DNA from: Cladocopium goreaui
Lineage: Eukaryota; Sar; Dinophyceae; Suessiales; Symbiodiniaceae
Reading direction: 5' to 3'
Length of the DNA stretch: 64,000 nucleotides
Assembly (NCBI GenBank): GCA_947184155.2
Contig: CAMXCT020002068.1
Span: forward strand, 322,542-386,541
In this document: positions 14,001 through 27,169 of the stretch, piece by piece
How positions within the stretch are numbered: the stretch's first letter is position 1
How the letters are laid out: each line of letters opens with the position of its first letter
Made by a program: the position numbers and the translations under genes
The notes under the pieces: model-generated
The model's database searches: none
Seen by the model: only the letters and a program-made list of their open reading frames with translations
Told to the model about the DNA's origin: nothing

Positions 14001-17000
14001 ATCCATTTTGACCGAAAAGTGGGAGATTGTGATCTAAAGCGGTGGTTAAAATAGCTGTACACAAGTAAGTCAGGTGTGTCCAAAACTTGAGAGGGAACTC
14101 CAACCAGCACGCGGAAGCCGCTGCTCACTTTTGGGACAACCGAAATTCGTACAGCACTGTATGGATCCAAATCTTGAAACCAGGGCGCACAGCCGAACCA
14201 GGGATGACCGAAAAAGTCACGTGTGTCCCTCAATATTTCTGTGATACCAGAGCAGTTCAAACCCATGTTGCTTAATTGTACATGTCTGGTGCCTGGTATC
14301 TCCCTTTTATTGTTGTTCCATGTTGCTTGTCTCTCATCTTTGTTGAGAATGTTCACCATGTTCACCCAGGATGAATTTAACCCCATATTGCTGAACCAAG
14401 TTTAATATTAATACATTCCACCATTTTGGTTTGGATAATGTCAATACATCACTAAGTAGCAATCTTAACAGTAGTTTAAGATTAGTTTAAACAGTCCTAT
14501 TAGTGATGAAATTATAGAATTTACCGATAGCATTCACAAAACCATTCAATGTCAGTGAATTTCAATCATTCACCAACACTTCACTCATTCACTAGGTAAT
14601 TCACTAAGTAACCACCGCTTAATTTTGATGACACCCCCCACTCAATTCACCCCAGCCTCCAAGCGCAGACACCGGGCCAGGCCCCACAGGCCCGCGTGCA
14701 GCGGCACATCCTGGCCCTTCAGGGCTGAAGCCTCGCTCGCCTGTGCGAAGTTGGTGGTTTTTGTCTGCAAAAATTGGTGGTTCAAGAGTTTAAACCTGGG
14801 AAATCTTGGATGTTGAGGTATAACCCCCAAAAAAACAGATTCAGAACAGCTTAAGTTGACCATTCTTTGAGGATTTTACTTATGGGCATCTTTTCGGGGG
14901 GTGCTAAATTTCATGGGTTCATTCTAGAGTATGGGTCATGTCATTCTTCACGCATCCTGGGAACCCAAGCTGCACCTCTGCTTTTCGGTGAGGGAATGGA
15001 ATGGACCTACATCTTGATTGATGATGGAGACTTGAGGAATGGGATTAGATTGGCTGCCAGCCACATGAAAAGCGCCTGTGTTCCGCGCAGCACGAACCAC
15101 ACTTCTGGTGGGGAATCTGCTCTTTGGGCCTTGGCATGAAGGTCAAAGTGCTCCACATTTTTTAAGGGAAGTTGGAACCTCTTTGAACAAGCAACAGATC
15201 TTTGGGTATGTTACCGATCCACCGAACTGAGGGGTCTGTAGATGCCCTGGACCTTTCAATTTCTTGCACCATTTCATGCTCTGTTTTGGGCCAAAGCCTT
15301 GCTCCTGCCCTATGGAACAAACTCTTGGTGGCAGGTTGACGGCTCCACCCACCGCCAAGCTGCCTTCTGGATCAAGTTCAAGCCATGGCAAAGGACCTGA
15401 GGCGCTAACACTTGAGTGACTGGCATTGCAGCACATGGCAGAAACATATACAAATATTACAATCCACTTTGTAGTACAGTGTACAGTGTATCTCAAACAA
15501 TGTGTATACCAATCATTACGGATGTTTGAAACTGTGGTTTTCAACAACACAAAAGACACGTCTCCGGCGTGCCTCCATGGGTTTCTCCTTGGCCGTGGGC
15601 ACATAGATTACCCGCTCGAAGCCAGTCAGGTCCTCCTCCTTTCCAGGCTCCAGGTAGGCATGGTGATCACCTGAGGAAATGCCAGGCCCGACCTGCGACC
15701 TGGGGGCGTTCCCCTCCATGGTTTCCCGTCAAAAATATATACTGTAGGTATATACACTGTAAACTGGGGGAGGATTTGGGGACCCAACCCATTTTGGGGA
15801 AGGTAAACCCACCTGGGAAGTTTAACATCGTTTTGGTCTCAAAATATGTTTTTCAAGAGCTCCAAAAACGCTGAATTTCTGCTCGGATGGTGAAGGAAAA
15901 GGAATGGGTTTCACGAACTTTTTGCTTAACCAACGGACCAAAGATCCTTTACCCATCTGATACACAGATTATTGGCCTTAGACACGTTGACTCATAACCC
16001 GACCACTATTTCCTGGCATATCACATCCCCTGAACTAGTACCAGTTGCCCAGCTAGACTCCACAGCCAAGGAGTTTCGATCTGCTGCCCAAGTGACCCAA
16101 GTCTTCTTTCAAGGCTTTCACCAGTGGAGCATCGGCCTGTCTGTACAGCAGAGTGTGTTCATCCACATCATGGATATCAGCTTGCCATTACCCTCTGGTT
16201 ATGTCAAAATAGCTATGGAAAATGACAATTTATAGTGGATTTACCCATTGAAAATGGTGATTTTCCATGGTTATGTTAGTTTACCAGAGGGTAATTACCA
16301 AGAGGCACAGTTAACAAACATCCAACAAACAGCTGATGTTCATAACAGCTGATCTGTTGATTGGGTGAAAGGAATCGCCAGTGACAACTCAGCTCCAATT
16401 TCAACAGTTGTTTCAAGCTGGTTGCCGTTTCGCATGTTCACTTCTATGTATGTTCTATCAAAATTCAGTCCATGTTTTTTCCCAATGCCGTGTATTCAAC
16501 AGCTCGTGGCTCTCAAATCTCAGGATCAATCCATTGCCACCTTCCCTCGTCTCCACCTGGAAGAGCCATCGCCCCTCCGCAGTGGTGGGCAACAAGGCTT
16601 GCTCCTCCACCTCGACCGTCTCCGGGAAGTCTTTCCAGGTGGTCTCGAAGTAACTCACGGCATCCTTCGCCTGGCAGTGAATCCCATGCCGCCTCCCGAG
16701 TCCCCGAGTTCAGAGCGAGCGAGTGTTCAAAAAAAAAACAAGCGACACTGCCTTGCTTGCCGGGCTAGGGTCTCAAAATTGGGTACACTAAATTCCCGCA
16801 AGTCATCATTTTTTCCGAATGAAAATGGCCAAATGGCCACATATACAACCTTGTTGATTCGATCCCTGTCATATAGTTTGATCTTCGTTATATCCCAATG
16901 AAATACATCAGTTCATATCCCTATGACCCTATGACATCCCGTTGTCCCAATGAATGATATTCATATCATTTCCAAGAGATTGGTGAGATGTATTCCCATA

Positions 17001-20000
17001 GCGTTCCAGTTTATAGTCCCAATGAAGTATTCTGTTCCCAATAGATTATTCCCATTACCCTTCGGTGCTCAAACATGGCAAGCTGGGAATTCACCAAACT
17101 AAATGGAGCTTCTGATGGGAAAATCATCTAAAAAATCGAGGAATTTTCCAGCAAACCATGTTTGATTACCACAAGGTAAATGGATCAGAATCTCCATTGA
17201 TAGTTAAATCCCGATGAAATCCCAGTTAAATCCCCATTATAGTCCCGATAAAAATCCCCATGAAAATCCCTGTTAAATCCAGAAATCCCGGAAAAAAAAA
17301 ACTTGAAATCCCCGTTGAATATGATGATATATGATGATATATGATGATATCTTATGATATATGTATTATGATTCTATATGATTCTCATTTGATTCTATAT
17401 GATTCTCATTTGATTCTCATATCTCATCCCCTCATCGCGCCTTGGTGGCCGCCAAAGCTTTCTGGATCTGCTCTGGTAAGACCTCAGCCAGGCGCTGAAG
17501 CCCCAATTTCCAAACAAACAAGTGGAAAATGGAGATTTCACAAACACAAATTGGTGAAATTTCACTAACAAAAAGTTGTATTCAACTGTGGAACATGTAG
17601 GGTGTTTTCCAACAAAATGGTAACTTCGCTGGGGAAATTCGGGAGACAACGGGTATCATGGGGCGTCGACCCACACAAATGAGACAAGACCGATTTAACC
17701 ATATCTATATGATGTTGGCTGTCTGAAAATGAGGTGCAGTCTGACTGGAGGGGCAATGATGATAAACCGCTGGAATACCTCTCCCCATGTTCAGAAGCAA
17801 TGGGCAGTTCAACACCAGCAATCTGAGCCACAGAATCTCGAGAAGATGGGTCAATATACCCTCTGGTAATTTAAAATAGCTATTGAACATGGCCATTTAC
17901 AGTTCATTTGCCTATTTGACATGGTGATTTTCCATAGCTATGTTAGTTTCCCAGAGGGTACCCCATCTGCCGGCACAAGAACTTGGAACAGCTTGGTTTG
18001 GCTCGATGCTCCTGTAACAACGCCATGGAGCCTTACGGAAGATGACATCTTCCAGGCGCCACAGAAGAGCGCCCTGCTCGGTGAAGACTTGACAGGTGAA
18101 GATTTGCTGCCTGGGTAGGAGAGGGACCGACAAGAGAATGGGGGATATCATGGATATCAGGACATTTGGCTACTTGGCTTTGTCTGAAAATAGGGTATAT
18201 TCCCAAACAAATAGCCATTTAATATCATTTAATAGGGATAATGATTATTAACCATTGGGAAAATGGGGTACACTATTTTCAGACACACCCATATCAGGAC
18301 ATTTGGCTACTTAAAACTTAGGAGAGTGCTCATGGTTGTTGCATTCAGAATATGAAATTGTGCATTTTGCCCTGGGAGCAAGTATCTCCCACAATCGTAT
18401 ATCTCAATTTATTTCTGAGAGATAAGTTGTATAGTTGCTAACTCCAGATCTAGGTTGTGAGAGTCGCAACCTCTAGAACTCTCTGAACACTATGAGCATC
18501 GTCGCACCGCAAGGCCTAAAAAAGCCCACCTTCATGCCGCCTCTGAAGGCAATGTTAGGTCCCAGTCCAAGGTGCTGATCAGTCTTCTCGTTGATGCTCA
18601 AATGCAGAATCACGGCCTCATCTTTGGGTGCCTGGCGTTCGGAAATCTTTTCTGGCCATCCCTTGGAATTCACCAGCCTGGTCAAACTTCACATGGCGAA
18701 CCTCACCCCTTTAAAATCCCTTAAAATCCCTTAGAGACATCAACTCCCAGGTAGGAATATGGTATTCCTACCTCCATGGTTCTTGTCTAAAAATGGACCA
18801 GTCAACCAACCACACCAGGCTTGAAGCGAGCTGAGGGCCAAGATGCTATTGTAGGAACGAGTAGGATACTCCAAGTGAGGCTAGAATTGATGGATGCTCA
18901 CTGAGTTAGAAAAGAAAAACATCATTTATCCCAAGTGGACGGGGCTATAACCCAGTTTCAATCCATTTACTGTAGAAGAAATCCACATCTTCAATCCACG
19001 TCTTCAATCCCCACCCGCTGGCGGCCTCCTTGGTGACCACAGTGACCTTGCCAACGCCCGCGAAGATCTTCAGGAAGGGCGGGTCTTGATCAAACATCGT
19101 GGCACAGACCGCGTGGATGGTACCATCGAAGAGAGATGGATGGATGATGTATCCTGGCGCATCGAAAAAACTGCGGGTTCGGAACTGCTGGGGATGGATC
19201 AAAGCCTCGGGTGATTTACCCTCTGGTAAACTAACATAACTATGGAAAAAAAAAATCACCATTTTTAATGGGAAAATCCACTACAAATGGGCATGTTCAA
19301 TAGCTACGTTAAATTACCAGAGGGTAACTCTTTTAACCATCAAGAATGTTGGTTTGATGCGTGTTTAATGAGCGTTTAACGATGATTATAAATGATGATT
19401 ACACCATATCTGGGGGAAATGAACATCCATTTAACAGCTAGTTTGGCGTTAGGGCACCACATTTTTGAGCCATAGCCAAATCTCGCAAGTGGGAGGTTGA
19501 GTTGGAAAAGGACATTCTGAAAAACTCACATATCATCATCTATATAGTTGATTTACCTATTATATATAAATGGTGATTTTCTATTACTATAGTTTTTTGT
19601 ATGTTTGCCAGAGGGTATCTCCGACATATCTCTGACAAAGTTGGCGAGCCCAGGATCATCCCAAGCCTTGGTTTGGAACGTCAGAGTTCAGCTTCATGCG
19701 GCACGAGATTTCATCGGGATTGCGACGCATGTCGTAGCAGACCTGGCGCGGAATTCTGCAACCGCGGCGAAAAAAATATATTACCCATATATTTTCCGAT
19801 GTGTTTGTTTTTGCCACAATTCTGCATGGATGCCAAAACTAGCTGGTGGTTTCAACCTCCTTGAAAAATAGGACGGTCAATGACGGATCAGCATCCCGTT
19901 TCTATGCTTGAAATCCAGGAACATCAAATAATATATTATGTATATATATATACTTCAAAATCCAGTAAAGATCATCAAGAATCCCAGAAAAAAATCAGAA

Positions 20001-23000
20001 AAATAGTGGAAACCACCAACCAGAAAAAAACTTACTTTACTTCGTGTGATCCCCACCATGACATTTATACATTTTCTTACTGGCAAATCTTCTGGCATTC
20101 TATCTGACATATCTTCTGACATTCTATTTGGCATTCTATCTGGCATATCTTCTGGCATATGATCTGGCATCTCTTCTGGCATATCTTCTGGCATTCTATC
20201 TGGCAAATCTTCTGGCATTCTATCTGGCATATCTTCTGGCATTCTCTCTGACATATCTTCTGGCATTCTATCTGGCATTCTATCTTATCTGGCATATATT
20301 CTGACATATCTTCTGGCATTCTATCTGATCTGGCATATATTCTTCTGGCATATATTCTGACATATCTTCTGGCATTCTATCTGACATATCTTCTGGCATA
20401 TCTTCTGGCATATCTTCTGGCATATCTTCTGACATATCTATCTGGCATATCTTCTGGCATATTTTCTGGCATTCTATCTGGCAAATCTTCTGGCATTCTA
20501 TCTGGCAAATCTTCTGGCATTCTATCTGGCATTCTATCTGGCATATCTTCTGGCATATTATCTGGCATTCTATCTGGCATATCTTCTGGCATATCTTCTG
20601 GCATATCTTCTGACATTCTTTGTGACATTCTTTCTAACTTTCTTCTGCACATTCTTTGTCCCATATCTTCCTACATGAGGTCCGGCAGGGAACACTTGGC
20701 GTGGATACTCGCGGTTGAGGTCCGGCAGGGAACACTGGGCGTGGATGGTCGTGGTTGAGGTCCGGCAGGGAACACTGGGCGAGGATGGTCGTGGTTGAGG
20801 TCCGGCAGGGAACATTGGGCGTGGATGGTCGTGGTTGAGGTCCGGCAGGGAACACTGGGCGTGGATGGTCGTGGTTGAGGTCCGGCAGAGAACACTGTGG
20901 ATCGCGGGTCGCAGTTGAGCAAGGACGACGAGGACGACGAGGACGACGAGGAGGACGAGGAGGAGGAGGAGAGGAGGACGAGGCAGGAGGAGGCGGAGGA
21001 GGAGGAGAAGGAGGAGGAGGAGGAGAAGGAGAAGGAGGAGGAGGAGGCAACTGACATAAAATCTAACAACCCTCACCTGGCAGGTGGGGAACAAAACAGG
21101 TCATCTCCAATGAGAAAAGCCGCACCACACCTGGAATTTCGGTCCCAGCCAAAGTCCGGTGCTGTCCACCAAGGGATACCTGAGATTTTTGGTGCGTTTT
21201 TTTTGGGGCCACGGACCAAGAAAATGTGTCAAAGGTTCGGATTGAACAAAAAAAAACAACTCTTTAAGATTCCGAGGGTGCCAAGAAATGCCTGTAAACA
21301 TGCAGAGTTGAAGGGTTTGCCAATCTAAAATTTGTCAACAGGTTACTTGACACCAAAAGGCACTGGGCGGTTAGCTCCTTTTGAGCTTCGATACACAAGT
21401 TTGGGTTCGTTCTAAACCCCCAAGTTGTTTGGTTCAGAAGTTTCAAGCATTGCTGTACCTAAAGTTCTGTGAATTTTTGAGTTGCCAAATCTAAAGAAGC
21501 GACCATTTTGGGGGATGCTCATCGACATTGAGTAAATTCTTCGACTGGTGATATAAATCCGTCTTCATGGATCTTAATGGAGTCATGACCATTCCCCAAT
21601 CCTGGATTTTTTGTATGGAATACTGGATTATTCATGCAGATTCTTCCATGGATGAATGGATAACGGTGATGAAAACACCCCAAACAACTCATGTTTTGAA
21701 CACAGAAAACACAGATCAAGCAGATCCATCGTTTTCTCTTCAAGCTGCAACTTCTTTGGGTCAACTTGTTCCGGACATCGCGAGGCGCACGCCGACAAGG
21801 ACAGCCTGGGATGGGAGATCAAGCTCCCAGGATTTTTTAGTGAGGCCCAGGGTTGCATAATTTTGCTGGGGAAGATGATGATAAACCATGATAAGCCATG
21901 ATAAACCATTGGATTCTAGGGATTTCTGGTGCCCTTTTGATTTCTGGTGCAAACGTGCATTTGGTGCATTTTGGTCCATCCAGTCGGACATGCCTTCAAG
22001 AGTGGCTGATCTGATTCAACAAGAATGTGGGTAAAGCAATAGGATCCACCATTCCCACTTTTACCATAAATGGTTGGTATATGTGGTATAAATCATCACC
22101 ATATGGGTGGTAAATAAAAGTGCTTTACTAACAATAGAGCTTAATTATTCACCATCAATATAAGCACACAACACCCAGCTCAAGCCAAAGAAAGACCAGG
22201 AAGATAATCTACTCAGCCTCTGCATTGTTCACATGCGTCGAGATGAGCCATTGTCTAACCCCGCCGTGAATCGCTCTAATACTTACACCTATAAGCCCTT
22301 TGAAATGAAAACTTGAAGCCAACCGGAAGCCAGAGATCCTGCCAATGAAGCGGAGACTCAATGAGACTAGCAGAATGGACTTCCAATGCACCCCCACTGA
22401 GTAATAGCTGCTAGGACCTTGTGAATCCTTGCGCAAAATGTAAGCCCGCACCCAGCTCCCACCCCTCCTTCAGAGTTTCCACCGGCTTGATCTCTGAGAG
22501 TGGATAATGTCTGGTAAGAGACTTCGAACACTTACAAAACTTACAACCACCAAGAAACACCAAATAAAGTGGATTCTTGCCACAAAAAAAAATAGAAAAT
22601 CCAGCATCAAAAACTAGAAAGCGGACCTCATAATAACCTTGCCAATCCTTCTAACCACCTCAAAACTCATGGTTTTCCAGAACCAAGTTTGATGACTGGA
22701 AGACCTATCCACCTCAACTAGCAAATTCATAAACTCAACCTTCACGAAGTATGAAGATATTGCACCTCACCATTTATAAGCCAAAACTTTCAGAACTCCT
22801 AAAGGTTTTGCCACCTTCAAATTAACCCTACCTCCCAACCACCAGGTCACTCAATCCAGGCCCCCAGTTAGAAGTTTAGAACCTCATCTTACTAGTTGGA
22901 GATATCCACCATAACCCTATCCGTTCATCTACATTAGCCTACATATGGAGGTTTCCTAAAATGATGGTACCCCCAAATCATTCATTTTAGTAGCTTTTCC

Positions 23001-26000
23001 AACTATATATAAACCAACCATTTTTGGGGGTATCCCCCATTTCAGGAAACCCCAAAAAAGCCAACTTTTGCGGTGCGGAATGGGGGCCCCCTTTCCACCC
23101 CCAGTTCGCGTTTCCAAACGCCGAGCCGCTGTGGATTCACTTCCTCCGCCGCCCGTGCGCCGCCGCCGCTGGACTCCACCTTGCCCTCGCAGTGCGTGGT
23201 CCAGGCGTCGTCCCCCGCGCCCTGTGAGCGGAGCTCGAAGCGCTTGTTGCCTCGAGCCACGGGGCGATGGTAAAACCAACGAACACCGGGTAAAGACAAC
23301 AAAAAGAGGGGGATAAAGTGGTATGACCAACCCAAAGAATTGAATTTAACATGATTTAACCATCTAAAATGATGGAAATCTCGAGTATGAGTTCTGGAAT
23401 TCTGGGCGTTAATGTATATTGTTGCACATTTGCAGTTGAATATGGGTAGACATTAACCAAGGAATAGAACAGTTAAATGTGGTATACATCAACCAAGGAA
23501 TAGGTCTGCAGGAAAATGTCCAAGTTGGATGTTCGGAATCCAGGTGGTATAATATGATTACAGCACCTCAGTAATAGCCAAAACAAAGGATGCATATCAC
23601 ATATCCGAGATTAATCAAGATCAGGAGAGTTGTGTGAGGAATCTAGTGGCAGTGGCTAATCTGTCAACCGTCGCCTCGAGGAAGGCAATGGGTCTAGCAG
23701 TGTTTTTGAGTTTTAAAATACCAGTACTAATAACTATAATCTACGCCTCAAGTGCTCAAAAGTTCGGAATCCTCTTGGTGGGTCTTCTGAATTACTCAGC
23801 TGTAAAAGCTATCCACAGCAACCAGACGCCCAAGAACTCCGTGGAAGATACCCGGCCTGGTAAACATACTAACATAGCTATTGAACATGGCTATTTTAAT
23901 AGTGAGTTTTCCCATGAAAAATGGTGGATCTTTCCATAGTTATGTTAGTTTACCAGAGGGTATATAGTAGGATAGTATCCTGTTTCACTGATTCTTCACG
24001 GATTCTTTACAGAATTTCCATGCGCATTTCTCCAAACTCATGGTGGGACTGGCATTTCTCCAAAACAGAGCTATTAGCGACAGCCAAGTGGCCAATGATT
24101 GCCAAGCGCATCATCATCTGCTTGGCATCACTGTCTCCATCCTGCTTCTGCGTTTCCCGATGGTTCTAACGGAAATGTTTCTGAGAAGGCGGGCTGATTT
24201 CAAGGTTTTCTACCAGCGATATTCTCTATGGGTGAAGCCACTGCATACCAATGAGACCCATAAAATTGCTCATGCCTCATCTGGGGATGGGTCAAAACCT
24301 TGTACCCCTGGTGAACATCAAAATAGCTGGTAAATGGATGTTCATCCCACTAAAAATGTATCTATAGGTATTGACCCATAGCCATCTCAGACCTTTTCAG
24401 GGTGGTTTCCCCAAGAGTGACGATCCTTCATGGCCGACAATCGCCCTACGGTCGGTATCAATCCTCCAGATTCTTCCTGAAATCCCCAGGTTTCTTGGTG
24501 AAATCGATGTGGTAAACCCAACGCTATAAACCATGTCCAAAATCACCATAAATGATGGTATAAACATGGTAGTTTTCTTATTGGGTTTCCCACATTGAAA
24601 TCCTATTTTTGCTATGAGATTTTGCACCATGCCCATCATGTGACTTAATTTTCTCATCCCCTCAGCCAAAAGTCCATCCCAGCCCATCTGCATATGTGTG
24701 GATATATCTGGATCTAACCTAAACCCCAAACCTCAGTTAAGACCAACCACCTCTCCTCTCCAAAAGGGAAGAAAGAATCCCAAACCTAATTCTTAGACCA
24801 TTCTGGAATGGTTTCCCCATGTTTCCCCACCATTTCCGGAAAATCCATGGAAATTCTCCAGAGATCAACATCAACATCCATTTCATATCATATTTTACTA
24901 GAAATAACACGACATAACCATCCCCATCCCCATGGCCCATGGCCACACCTTAGGCACCACGAAGGGCCACACCATCTGCACGTCGCGCAGCTGCGCCTCT
25001 GGGCCCAGGTGCTGTCTGGCAGCCTCCATGGCCATCTCCACGAAGACCACTCCTGGCGCCGGGACGATTTGCCTGAGTACATCCACATCTTGGTGGTAAA
25101 AATCATGGTGATCCTGTAGATTTCATGGCCTATATGCCCCAAAAAAATCATGGGGAAAACCACCATGGTCCAGTGAGTATCCCCTGGATGTTTTGGTGCT
25201 ATGGAAACAAAAACCACCTACTGGGATGATCCTCCAAGTGGATGGTATGGCAGGCTTTCCATTGTAGATCTTTATAAACAGATGGCCCTCTCTAACCACC
25301 AATAATGGATGATCTGATTTTATGGGAAATGAAGCATATTTAACCAGCAAAACTTGGGAACTTGGGGTATCAACCATTTTATGGACGTAATGTCATGGGA
25401 TGTATTGGATTATCCCAGTGCTCAATGGGGGCGATCAATTGCTGACCGTTTTCCTCTCGAACTTTAGGAATCATCCCAGGAAGAAAGCACCAAGACAGAG
25501 GTGGTGTTCTGACCCAAAATTGATGAGAGACATTTACCCTCTGGTAATTTAACATAGCTATGGAAAATCACCATTTTTAATGGGAAAATCCACTATAAAT
25601 GGCCATTTTCAATAGCTATGTTAAATTACCGGAGGGTATTCACTTCTTCTCAGAATCCTCCCCATCTTCATTGCATCACCTGGACACGTTTGGAAGTGGC
25701 AAAAAAACCCTGGTACTTGGATGCGACTGAAGTAGCACCTGGCACAACGATCTCGTTGTAGACCACGTGTTCGGCGGCCACGGCAAAGACATCGGCACGC
25801 ACGGGAACGTCGAAGTACACCTGCAGACCATGGGGACTTTCCGCTGTAGCACGAGGGCCAAGATGCATGCTTCCTCATGGAACTAAGCATCATTCTCATA
25901 CCTGAATCCAAAGCTCGCCACTTGAACAGGACCACAGGATATATATATATATACACATATATATATATACATATATATATACATAGAATGCAGAATGCAT

Positions 26001-27134
26001 TTCATTAGAAGGCAGTAAAAATCCAGTAATCCGGCATTCCCAAACTTCTCGTGGTTTTTCTAATCTTCATTTCCTCCACCCACCCCGCTCCCCGCGCCTC
26101 GCCCTTCGCTTCGCTCTTTTTGCGCAGCAGCCGTGGCCCCGCATCCCGCCAGGGGAAGGCTTGACGCTTGAAAGCCAAAGGTGCCAGGCCGCCCTGCCCA
26201 GCAGCGTCAAGCAGAAACATCTACTATATGGGTATGTCTGAAAATCGGGTATACCCCCAATTATAGCCATTTAGTAGGGATAATGATCATTAACCATTGG
26301 GTGTAGGGGTACACTATTTTCAGACAAACCCATATATATCAACGGGATCCTATTAGGAAAATAATGACTTCACCACGAAAAACGGAGACATCATGGCGAT
26401 TCAATGGGATAGAAGCAATTTCACAATACTTGGGGGTGGAGTTCCAGTTATAACTGGATGGAGTTCACCATGATCTATGGGGCATAGGCATATCCCAGTT
26501 CATCGGGGTTAGAATCCAATGGTTATCGCCTGCAACATCACCAGGGCAGTGGAGACACTGGCAGTTTCATCTTGGCCGGGCTCCATAGAGTGAAGCCATG
26601 GCCACTCCTTCTGTGCCGCTTTGCCGCTGACACAACGCTTGCCTTGGTGGTTCAAACGCTCCCAAGGCCCCAGGACAGGATGATGATAGTGCAACCATTG
26701 CAGTGTGGATCCAAGCGGCCCATCTTCACCAGGGTGGGTTCAGGGCCCACCTCCAAAAAGGCATCAAGCTCCAGGTTCTCCAGTCCTCGAGTTGCTGGAG
26801 GCCCCAGGAGCCCCATGATAGAGGTGAACAAAAAAAATCTTCGGAACTCAAGACGTCTTCGAGTCACTAGAAAATTCATTGTGTCAAAAAAAAAATCACC
26901 AGAGTTGGTTTTATTGTCTTAAAATCACCAGGAATTCAAGAAAATGGACCCCAAAACATATCAGCTAGCAGTTGGCATTACTCCACTCTTCATATCCGCC
27001 GATCCCGGCCGACAGCAAGGGGGAGCGCGCCACAAAATAAGAGTTTCTTTGCACCACCACCACTACCACAACCCCGACCCCCACCACCACCACTACCACC
27101 ACCAGCAGCAGCAACAACAACAACAACAACAACC

Positions 27135-27169
<35 letters not shown>

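Noticed and set aside
19955..20319. Minus-strand open frame of Met-Pro-Glu-Asp / Met-Pro-Asp-Arg repeats
   Set aside because: It is the 12-bp tandem array in an intron. The 12-bp period keeps frames open, and there is no homology or splice context.
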